Shown here: positions 1 to 5,123 of the stretch, in pieces
How the letters are laid out: each line of letters begins with the position of its first letter
Numbering within the stretch: position 1 is the stretch's first letter
Assembly (NCBI GenBank): GCA_028694715.1
Contig: JAQVKJ010000124.1
Location: 1 to 5,123 of the forward strand
Direction of reading: 5' to 3'
Length of the DNA: 5,123 bases
DNA from: Weeksellaceae bacterium
GTDB lineage: Bacteria > Bacteroidota > Bacteroidia > Flavobacteriales > Weeksellaceae
Position numbers and translations under genes: made by a program
Notes under the pieces: model-generated
Databases searched by the model: none
Told to the model about the DNA's origin: nothing
Seen by the model: only the letters and a program-made list of their open reading frames with translations

Positions 1-743
1 CCGCCAAATCCGCCAAAACCACCGCCGCTGCTTCCACCTCCCCAAGACGAACTTCCCCAACTGCTACTCCCCCATTTTCTGCTACCGGTATTCGAGATAA
101 TCACATCACTGTATGAACCTCCGGAAGAATTGGAGATACCACTGATAAAACCAATCAATATGAAAAACATCACTATGATGACAATGGCAATCAATACCCA
201 ATTCGTATTGGATTCATCGTTTACGGGTGTTGCCTTGTATTGACCGGCAAGTTGAAGTTGAATTGCATCGATGGCCCTGTCAAGTCCTTGATAATAATCC
301 CCGATTTTGAACGAAGGAATCATTTCACGGTCTATAATCAGTTTTTCTACAGAGGGCGACATTTTGGCCTGAATGCCGTATCCTCCTCTCAGCGTAACCT
401 TGCGGTCTTTGTCGCTCACCACGATGACAATGCCGTTGTGTTTGTCTTTCTGCCCCACGCCCCAATTTTCTCCAATCTCATTGCCGAGCAGTTCAATCGG
501 ATAGTCATTCAGGCTTTTGAAGGTGACAATCACGATTTGGGTTGAGGTAGAATCATTGTAGGCAATCAGTTTGTTTTCAAGCCTTGCATTGTCTCCGGGC
601 GATAAAATTTCGCCAAAATCATGAACCAGTTTATTGTCGGGTATATAATCTTTTTTAACAACATCATAGGGAGTCTGCGCCCAAAGATTCAGGCTGAACG
701 AAAGCAAAAAAATCGCAATTATTTTAGGAAAGACTGATTTCAT
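1..743 (-). CDS. Secreted, membrane-anchored TPM-domain protein (YgcG-like), 3' end off the window
   Basis: The reading frame is open from an ATG at 743 to the left edge (247 codons seen). Residues 1-22 form a signal peptide (MKSVFPK, a hydrophobic run, then LWA before Q23). Residues about 36-170 are a TPM domain (TPM_phosphatase/YgcG family): the opening VHDFGEILSPGD, the central TQIVIVT and NGIVIVVSDKDRKV strands, then LRGGYGIQ. A transmembrane helix spans about 182-203. The tail is rich in Ser, Trp and Gly, with SSSWG repeated and then GGGFGGFGG, which is typical of this family. Only the last few codons are probably missing. The topology implies a TPM domain outside the inner membrane and a Gly-rich tail across it. 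Plant TPM-domain homologues act in photosystem II repair, but the bacterial role is unclear. The start lies inside the upstream TPM gene (20-base overlap), suggesting coupled translation. The family is well supported; the function is not. Confidence 0.9.
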   Translation of the reverse strand, partial: MKSVFPKIIAIFLLSFSLNLWAQTPYDVVKKDYIPDNKLVHDFGEILSPGDNARLENKLIAYNDSTSTQIVIVTFKSLNDYPIELLGNEIGENWGVGQKDKHNGIVIVVSDKDRKVTLRGGYGIQAKMSPSVEKLIIDREMIPSFKIGDYYQGLDRAIDAIQLQLAGQYKATPVNDESNTNWVLIAIVIIVMFFILIGFISGISNSSGGSYSDVIISNTGSRKWGSSSWGSSSWGGGSSGGGFGGFG

Positions 744-1155
744 CGGGCAATTCATTAATATCAATAACTTCTGACGGAAAGTATTCCTTCAGTATTTGTC
801 CACACATTTCTATTCCTAATACCAGTCCTTTGGCGTATTTTTTCTTTTTGAATTTGCGACTGACTTTATGGGTAATTTTCTGCCAGTAATCCTTGGGTAT
901 TTTTCTATGAATTCCCAAATCACCAATGACGGTCAGGTTTTTGTCAGATAGGCAGACATGAAACAAAACCGCATTCCGGTCTTGTGTCTCAGACATATTC
1001 AGCTGTTCAAAAACATTGACAGCACGCTCATAATGATCTTCCGAATGCTCAAAAGTGATGTGTACACGGATTTCTCCGGTGGTTTTTCGTTCGGCATTTC
1101 TAATCGCTTTAACGATTTTCTTTTCCTGTTTTTCTGTCAGAAAGTGTTTTTTCAA
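724..1155 (-). CDS. Cytoplasmic TPM-domain protein, probable TTG start
   Basis: This short TPM-domain protein is 143 residues from the proposed TTG at 1155. From that start it reads MKKHFLTEKQEKKIV, then TGEIRVHI (26-33), DRNAVLFHV (59-67), the GDLGIH motif (78-83), a Lys-rich stretch (about 97-109), GLVLGI (110-115) and a closing YFP...NELPDEIS (125-141). These fit the small TPM proteins found next to LemA in Bacteroidota. No signal peptide or membrane helix is seen, so it should be cytoplasmic. Start choice: the only in-frame ATGs upstream (1248 and 1227) lie inside lemA and would add 24-31 residues unlike the family; the TTG falls 10 bases after the lemA stop and gives the expected N-terminus. 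The 3' end overlaps the next TPM gene by 20 bases. Lying between LemA and a secreted TPM protein, it may be their cytoplasmic partner. Its biochemical activity is unknown. Confidence 0.87.
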   Translation of the reverse strand: MKKHFLTEKQEKKIVKAIRNAERKTTGEIRVHITFEHSEDHYERAVNVFEQLNMSETQDRNAVLFHVCLSDKNLTVIGDLGIHRKIPKDYWQKITHKVSRKFKKKKYAKGLVLGIEMCGQILKEYFPSEVIDINELPDEISLS

Positions 1156-1165
1156 AATGGAGATT

Positions 1166-1762
1166 TTAGAAGTTGAATGAAGGTGCTTTGTCTGCTCCTT
1201 CTGAAGCCTTGAAATAACCTTTCTCATCAAATCCCCCAAAACCAGCAATCATGTTGTTTGGAATCTTCTGAATGTAGTTGTTGTATTCCTGTGCTGTATC
1301 GTTGAATTTTCTTTGTTCAAACCTGATTTCGTCTGCCATATTTTCAAGCGAAGCTTGTAGTTCGAGGAAATTCTGATTGGATTTCAAATCAGGATAATCT
1401 TCCACCACGACCATCAGTCTATCCAATGCGCCCGACAATCCTTCTTGGGCTTGTTGGAATCTCGCCAGATCATCAGCTGTCAGATGGGTGGGGTCAATAT
1501 TGATTGCTGTTGCTTTGGAGCGTGCTTCTACCACTTGTGTGAGTGTTTCCTGTTCAAAATCTCTTGCGCCTTTCACGGTGGAGACCAACTGATCGGTCAG
1601 GTCTGCTCTTTTCTGATAGGCAGTTTCAACATTTCCCCATTGAGCTTTGACTGCATTGTTCTTGGGAATGATGTTGTTGTACACCGATACTCCCCATAGC
1701 ACAATGACAGCTGTCAGAGCAATCAGTGCTACAATTCCAATGAGCAAACATCCTTTTTTCAT
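1166..1762 (-). CDS. lemA: LemA family protein
   Basis: This is a complete 198-residue LemA protein, the usual length for the family. A single N-terminal transmembrane segment (about 5-24, after MKKG) precedes a long helical, coiled-coil-like domain. Family hallmarks are VYNNIIPKNNAVKAQWGNVE (27-46), the KRADLTDQLVSTVKG stretch (51-65), VEARSKA (78-84), LMVVVEDYPDLKSNQNF (116-132), and EIRFEQRKFNDTAQEYN (145-161), with a C-terminal GYFKA (182-186). By the positive-inside rule the Lys-Lys start puts the N-terminus inside and the coiled coil outside, though family descriptions differ on topology. LemA helps membrane-bound proteases such as HtpX or FtsH in some bacteria; that role is inferred here, and no such protease lies in view. 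The gene opens a LemA-TPM-TPM cluster and is 65 bases from the upstream gene, so it may be co-transcribed with it. No Shine-Dalgarno sequence precedes the ATG. Confidence 0.96.
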   Translation of the reverse strand: MKKGCLLIGIVALIALTAVIVLWGVSVYNNIIPKNNAVKAQWGNVETAYQKRADLTDQLVSTVKGARDFEQETLTQVVEARSKATAINIDPTHLTADDLARFQQAQEGLSGALDRLMVVVEDYPDLKSNQNFLELQASLENMADEIRFEQRKFNDTAQEYNNYIQKIPNNMIAGFGGFDEKGYFKASEGADKAPSFNF

Positions 1763-1811
1763 AGTTACTGAATTTTAATAAGTGAATAAGTAAAGATAAT
1801 ATTTTTGAATG

Positions 1812-1834
1812 AAACTGAGATTATTTTTCAGTTT
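1812..1834 (-). other. Small inverted repeat over the stop codon of the upstream gene
   Basis: AAACTGA and TCAGTTT form a perfect 7-base-pair stem around a 9-base AT-rich loop. The TGA stop codon of the 157-residue protein gene lies in the 5' arm of the transcript. No clean run of U follows (the transcript continues CAUUCAAAAAUAUU), so it is a poor intrinsic terminator. It could protect a 3' end or partly attenuate transcription into lemA, or be chance in AT-rich sequence. Confidence 0.25.
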
Positions 1835-2301
1835 TGAAGCAATTCGCCCACCCAGCTTTCGGCCAAGGGCATCTCCCAATTTTCTTCAAATTCTTCCAAA
1901 GTGGTCACACCGTTATGGAAAATATTTGAGTGTTCGGGAATTTCACCGTTTTTTACTTTTTGTTTGAATTCAGAGAGCGGGAGGGTAAAAATTTCACCGT
2001 CTGTACTGTAGGAAACCCGCATTTGGTTGAGCAATCCAAAATTGAATTTTGCTTCTACTCTTTTCACCAAACGATTCAGGCTGTCCAGCGAACAACCCGA
2101 AGTCGCCACCCGGCTTTCGTCAACTGCAATTACTATAAATCGGTCGTATGGCAATGCATAAGCTGCCGTGAGTGCCTCTCCGTGTGCATTCCAGCGTTTC
2201 ATGAATTCATCCATCATTTGTTCAATTTCAGTTATTTCTTCTCCGGTGAAACTTCGTTCAGACTGATAGATGATGATTTTTGAGTTCTTGGGCAAATTCA
2301 T
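1828..2301 (-). CDS. Conserved Bacteroidota protein of unknown function (commonly mis-named 'ABC transporter ATPase')
   Basis: This soluble, acidic 157-residue protein has no signal peptide or membrane helix. I recognise it as a small family widespread in Bacteroidota whose database name is usually 'ABC transporter ATPase'. Nothing in the sequence supports that name: there is no Walker A P-loop, no LSGGQ-like signature and no Walker B, and the protein is far shorter than an ABC nucleotide-binding domain. Apparently conserved blocks are IYQSERSF (11-18), WNAHG (37-41), YDRFIVIAVDE (52-62), SGCSLD (68-73) and the C-terminal NWEMPLAESWVG (141-152). The SGCS cysteine (Cys70, the only Cys), the HG pair and the DE pair are candidate functional residues. 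The ATG at 2301 follows a good promoter candidate. It sits between an iron-sulfur oxidoreductase operon and lemA; as I recall, the former neighbourhood is common for this family. Function unknown. Confidence 0.92.
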   Translation of the reverse strand: MNLPKNSKIIIYQSERSFTGEEITEIEQMMDEFMKRWNAHGEALTAAYALPYDRFIVIAVDESRVATSGCSLDSLNRLVKRVEAKFNFGLLNQMRVSYSTDGEIFTLPLSEFKQKVKNGEIPEHSNIFHNGVTTLEEFEENWEMPLAESWVGELLQN

Positions 2302-2318
2302 TATTATTGATTTTAATG

Positions 2319-2349
2319 CAAAGTTGATAAATATTTCATACTAAAACAA
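2319..2349 (-). promoter_or_regulatory. Candidate Bacteroidota-type promoter for the 157-residue protein gene
   Basis: Reading the minus strand, TTG (2349-2347) is followed by 20 bases and then CAACTTTG (2326-2319). That is one mismatch from the Bacteroidota -7 element TAnnTTTG, with TTG at the expected -33 spacing. The ATG lies 17 bases beyond the -7 box, so the 5' leader would be only about ten bases, AT-rich and without a Shine-Dalgarno sequence. The placement in a 151-base gap supports a separate transcription start here, but the call rests on pattern alone. Confidence 0.45.
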
Positions 2350-2452
2350 TGACCCGGCGCATTAGTTCACGGCTTTTGATTTGAGATGATTGAACAGAAG
2401 TCAGTTTCTGACTGAAGTGAATGTGAATTATTTATGTGAATATATGCTCGGT

Positions 2453-3244
2453 TTATAAATCCCCTGCCTCAACGATAATTTCAGCCAGGTCTTTGACCAA
2501 TAGCCCTGATTCTCTCCCCTTGGACTTCACACCGTCGCTCATCATGGTTATGCAGAACGGGCAAGCAGTAGCAATGACATCTGCTTTGGATTCAATGGCT
2601 TCCTCGGTTCTTTCTACATTGATGTCTTTGTTTCCTTTTTCAGGTTCCTTGAACATCTGAGCACCACCGGCACCGCAACAAAGTGACTTTTCTCGGCAAT
2701 GTTTCATTTCCACCAGCTCTGTGTCCAGTTTTTCAATCAGCGAACGAGGTGCTTCGAAAATTCCGTTTCCTCTGCCCAGATAGCAGGGGTCGTGGAAGGT
2801 GATTTTCTTTCCTTTGAATGCTTTGTTGTCTGCTATGACCAATTTGCCTTCATCTATAAGTTTCTGCAGGTATTCAGAATGGTGCATTACTTGATAATTA
2901 CCCCCCAGCGAAGGATATTCGTTTTTGAGAATGTTGAAACAATGCGGACATATGGTCACTATATTTTTAATTTCATATCCGTTCAACACTTCTATGTTCA
3001 TCATTGCTTGGGTTTGAAATAGGAATTCGTTTCCTGCTCGTTTGGCGGGGTCGCCTGTACAGCTTTCTTCTGAGCCGAGGATAGCGAATTCGGTTCCTAT
3101 TTTATTGAGTATTTTCACAAAAGCTCTCGTAATTTTTTTGGCACGGTCATCAAAGCTACCAGAACAACCCACCCAAAATAAGACCTCGGGTTGTTTGCCT
3201 TCTGCTGCGAACTGCGCCATTGTTTTTACTTCTATTGCTGCCAT
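2453..3244 (-). CDS. (Fe-S)-binding oxidoreductase subunit with two CCG domains (HdrB/HdrD C-terminal-like)
   Basis: This complete 263-residue soluble protein has two cysteine-rich CCG domains of the type that binds non-cubane [4Fe-4S] clusters in HdrB, HdrD and DsrK. Domain 1: Cys27 (WVGCSGSFD), Cys62 in ESCTGDPAKRAGNE, and Cys99/Cys102 in TICPHC. Domain 2: Cys154 in HDPCYLGRGN, Cys183, the Cys189-Cys190-Gly motif (LCCGAGGAQMF), and Cys228/Cys231 in ACPFC. Domain 1 has CTGDP where CCG would stand, so its cluster may be bound differently or be lost; I recall this substitution as normal for the EtfD/EMO/DsrK-like branch. It starts 34 bases after the membrane Fe-S protein gene, and the two together make up one HdrDE-like enzyme. 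It probably forms the cytoplasmic head that meets the soluble electron donor. The natural partner is not shown by the sequence; ETF is a hypothesis. No Shine-Dalgarno sequence is seen upstream. Confidence 0.93.
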   Translation of the reverse strand: MAAIEVKTMAQFAAEGKQPEVLFWVGCSGSFDDRAKKITRAFVKILNKIGTEFAILGSEESCTGDPAKRAGNEFLFQTQAMMNIEVLNGYEIKNIVTICPHCFNILKNEYPSLGGNYQVMHHSEYLQKLIDEGKLVIADNKAFKGKKITFHDPCYLGRGNGIFEAPRSLIEKLDTELVEMKHCREKSLCCGAGGAQMFKEPEKGNKDINVERTEEAIESKADVIATACPFCITMMSDGVKSKGRESGLLVKDLAEIIVEAGDL

Positions 3245-3278
3245 TGAAATTCAATTATTAAAAATCATTTTGTATAAA

Positions 3279-4598
3279 TTATTCTTCTGTCCATTTGAGC
3301 CGATCTTGCAGTGCATATGGCCAAGGAGCTCCATTGTTTTCAATATTGGACATCATCACATTGAGTTCCTGAGGTGCCTGAGACTGTTCCATGACCAAAT
3401 ATCTTCTCATGTCCACAATGATTGACATGGGGTCAATCCCCACCGGACAAGCTTGCACACATGCATTGCAAGTGGTACAAGCCCAAAGTTCTTCGGCCGA
3501 AATGTAGTTGTGTAATGTTTTGCCGTCGTCTTCCCATTTTCCTTTTTGGTCGATGATTTTGCCTACATCCTCCAGTCTGTCACGGGTTGCCATCATGATT
3601 CTTCTTGGCGAAAGTAGTTTGCCGGTCATATTGGCCGGGCATTGTTCTGTACATCTACCACATTCCGTGCAACTGTATGCGTTGAGCAATTGTGCCTGAT
3701 TCAAATCGAATATGTCTTTTGCTCCAAAAGTTTCGGGCTCAGCGGCTCCATCTGCAGGCACGGCATAAGGGTCTGCATTGGGATCCATCATCAGTTTGAC
3801 TTCATTGGTCACCGCTTCCAGATTGTTGAACTCGCCCATGGGTTCGAGTTTAGAATAATAAGTATTGGGGAAAGCGAGCAGTATGTGCAAATGTTTTGAA
3901 TAGTACAGATAATTCAGGAAGAACAAAATGCCAATGATATGAAACCACCAGCATGCCCTTTCGATGAAAATCAGTGTGCTTTCATTCAATCCGCTCAACC
4001 ATGGCTCTGTCAACCAGCCACTGATAAAAAAACTTCCGGTTTCCACATAATGTTCATTGCCCAACTGTTGCAGTGCCACATCGGCACCGTTCATGGTCAG
4101 TAGCGCAACCATCAGTACAATCTCCATGATGAGGATGTAGTTGGCGTCTTTCCATGGCCAGCCTTCCATTTCTTTTTTCATGAATCTTTTGATGCGAAGA
4201 ATGTTTCTTCTGATGAGAAAAATCGCACAAGAAATCAGCACGAGCAAGGCGAGGACTTCGAAGAAACTAATCATTGCAACATAGGATCCACCGATGAAGC
4301 TCAATACACGGTGGGTACCAAAAATCCCATCAATCAGGATTTCCATTACCTCAATGTTTATCAGAATAAAGCCCACATACACAAATCCGTGTAGCATGCC
4401 TGCCACTGGTTTAACACCCATCTTGCCCTGTCCAAGCGCAAGGCGGGCCATTACTTTCCATCTTTGAGCGGAACGGTCGTTTCTGTTGTGTGGTTTTCCC
4501 AGTTTTATGTTTCTGGCAATCTTGCGCATATTGCGGCTAAAAAACCAGACTGCAAAACCGAGGATGATTACAAAAACAAGATTGTCAATGTATTTCAT
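3279..4598 (-). CDS. Membrane-bound 4Fe-4S dicluster oxidoreductase subunit (NarI/HdrE-like helices fused to HdrC/GlpC-like domain)
   Basis: This complete 439-residue protein has an N-terminal membrane part with about five helices (about 5-20, 67-90, 107-130, 152-170, 212-232). His70, His220 and His236/His238 (SKHLHIL) are candidate b-heme ligands, as in NarI/HdrE-type cytochromes; the assignment is inferred. A linker of about 60 residues leads to a ferredoxin-like pair of 4Fe-4S motifs: Cys310, 313, 316, 320 (CTECGRCTEQCP) and Cys374, 377, 380, 384 (CTTCNACVQACP). The C-terminus (QDRLKWTEE) is soluble. This matches the N-terminal half of EtfD/EMO proteins, or DsrM plus part of DsrK, with the CCG half encoded by the next gene. 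The expected role is electron exchange between that subunit and menaquinone at the inner membrane. The ATG is 3 bases after the mlaD stop, so the genes are almost certainly co-transcribed and probably translationally coupled. The direction of electron flow and the donor are unknown. Confidence 0.93.
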   Translation of the reverse strand: MKYIDNLVFVIILGFAVWFFSRNMRKIARNIKLGKPHNRNDRSAQRWKVMARLALGQGKMGVKPVAGMLHGFVYVGFILINIEVMEILIDGIFGTHRVLSFIGGSYVAMISFFEVLALLVLISCAIFLIRRNILRIKRFMKKEMEGWPWKDANYILIMEIVLMVALLTMNGADVALQQLGNEHYVETGSFFISGWLTEPWLSGLNESTLIFIERACWWFHIIGILFFLNYLYYSKHLHILLAFPNTYYSKLEPMGEFNNLEAVTNEVKLMMDPNADPYAVPADGAAEPETFGAKDIFDLNQAQLLNAYSCTECGRCTEQCPANMTGKLLSPRRIMMATRDRLEDVGKIIDQKGKWEDDGKTLHNYISAEELWACTTCNACVQACPVGIDPMSIIVDMRRYLVMEQSQAPQELNVMMSNIENNGAPWPYALQDRLKWTEE

Positions 4599-4601
4599 GA
4601 T

Positions 4602-5123
4602 TTAATCTTCTTTGGTCAGTTTCTGCTGCTTTTTTCCAAAGATAGAAAATTGCACATATCTCTCAGGATGTTTTTTCATATCGGCCAGAAGCTCGTTCAT
4701 TGAGTTGGTGGTGATGAGCAGTCTATCATAAAGCTCTCTGTCTTTCAAAAGCGCGCCCATAGTGCCTTTGCCAGAGTTGATGTCTTCGAGTGTTTGATTG
4801 AGCTTAGAAGAGACTTGTTCAAAATCGGAGATAATTTTTTCTAATTCTAAATTATTTAGTTTGTCGGCAGTTTGACCAAATTTCTCAATGGTCAGTTCTG
4901 CAGTGATGAGTGTTTTGTTCAATTGTTCATTGTTGTCAGCTATCATTTTGCCGGCGTTGTCAGAGGTTTTTGTCAGGGATTTTGAAGTTTCGTTGAATGA
5001 AATCAATGCGGTGTCCAAGTTTTTCAGAATCTGTTTGAAGTTCTCCCGGTTTTCTTCATCTAACATTTTGTGTGCATCGACAACTGCCAGATTGAGATTA
5101 AGCATAAGCGAATCAAGTTTTTT
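4602..5123 (-). CDS. MlaD/MCE family protein, C-terminal part (5' end off the window)
   Basis: The frame is open to the right edge, so the 173 codons seen are the C-terminal part of a larger gene. The N-terminal membrane anchor and the MCE domain lie outside the window. What remains is a long helical, coiled-coil-like region rich in Asn, Lys, Leu and Thr, then SGKGTMGALLKDRELYDRL (117-135 of the visible part), a motif common in MlaD-like C-termini, and the ending HPERYVQFSIFGKK (152-165), a hallmark of Bacteroidota MlaD-like proteins. MCE proteins form periplasmic rings or tubes that move phospholipids between the inner and outer membranes with an MlaE/MlaF-type transporter, which is not in view. 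It is followed after 3 bases by the membrane Fe-S protein gene. The Met at 5105 is internal, since the frame continues upstream with residues that fit the helix. The family call rests on the C-terminal motifs only. Confidence 0.88.
   Translation of the reverse strand, partial: KKLDSLMLNLNLAVVDAHKMLDEENRENFKQILKNLDTALISFNETSKSLTKTSDNAGKMIADNNEQLNKTLITAELTIEKFGQTADKLNNLELEKIISDFEQVSSKLNQTLEDINSGKGTMGALLKDRELYDRLLITTNSMNELLADMKKHPERYVQFSIFGKKQQKLTKED

Noticed and set aside
240..545. Plus-strand open frame of 101 codons
   Set aside because: It lies antisense to the secreted TPM-domain gene, whose frame is clearly coding by family motifs. The plus-strand product has no recognisable domain.
1791..1798. 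TATCTTTA (minus strand) as a -7 promoter element for lemA
   Set aside because: It is one mismatch from TAnnTTTG, but no TTG is found at the required upstream spacing, and the region is so AT-rich that such matches are expected.
2401..2415. Inverted repeat TCAGT-TTCTG-ACTGA as a terminator after the CCG-domain gene
   Set aside because: The stem is only 5 base pairs and no U-rich tract follows on the minus-strand transcript. It is likely a chance repeat.
3245..3278. Regulatory role for the near-palindrome ATTGAATTTCAAT before the CCG-domain gene
   Set aside because: It is short, AT-rich and lies between two co-directional genes that belong together functionally. Nothing else supports an operator.
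3042..3425. Plus-strand open frame of 127 codons across the junction of the two Fe-S genes
   Set aside because: It is antisense to two confidently identified genes, crosses their intergenic gap and encodes a low-complexity, unrecognisable product. The other plus-strand frames in the window fail for the same reason.
5103..5105. ATG at 5105 as the true start of the MCE gene
   Set aside because: The frame continues upstream to the window edge without a stop, and the visible part has only the C-terminal region of an MlaD-like protein, with no membrane anchor or MCE domain.

Overview
The window looks like a piece of chromosome from a member of the Bacteroidota, probably an aerobic, Flavobacteriia- or Cytophagia-like lineage. 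This rests on the moderate-to-low GC, AT-rich gaps without Shine-Dalgarno sequences, a promoter resembling the Bacteroidota TTG / TAnnTTTG type, and above all the protein families. These include a small protein that is essentially a Bacteroidota family (usually mislabelled 'ABC transporter ATPase') and an MCE protein ending in a PERYVQFSIFGKK-type tail. The species cannot be fixed from this sequence. All seven supported genes lie on the minus strand, so transcription reads from high to low coordinates. No RNA gene, mobile element, CRISPR array or long repeat is visible.

Right part (5123 to 2453): the 3' part of an MlaD-like MCE lipid-transport gene runs in from the right edge. Three bases after it comes a 439-residue membrane protein carrying two 4Fe-4S clusters, then, after 34 bases, a 263-residue protein with two CCG (cysteine-rich, HdrB-like) domains. 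Together the two iron-sulfur proteins contain all the modules of an HdrDE/DsrMK/EtfD-type membrane oxidoreductase, split between two polypeptides. The likely job is moving electrons between a soluble donor and the menaquinone pool. An ETF:menaquinone oxidoreductase (EtfD/EMO-like) is the most attractive hypothesis.

Middle (2452 to 1828): a 151-base gap holds a good promoter candidate. It is followed by a 157-residue protein of unknown function that is generally named 'ABC transporter ATPase' but has no Walker A, Walker B or ABC signature motif.

Left part (1762 to 1): a LemA gene, a cytoplasmic TPM-domain gene (probably starting at TTG) and a secreted, membrane-anchored TPM-domain gene of the YgcG type form a tight cluster. 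The last gene runs off the left edge in its glycine-rich tail. LemA/TPM clusters recur in bacteria and are thought to act at the cell envelope, perhaps in membrane-protein quality control, but their biochemistry is poorly known.

The region is mostly conserved housekeeping-like material rather than an accessory island. The points most worth a second look are the split electron-transfer module tied to an MCE gene, the mis-named conserved protein, and the paired inside/outside TPM proteins.
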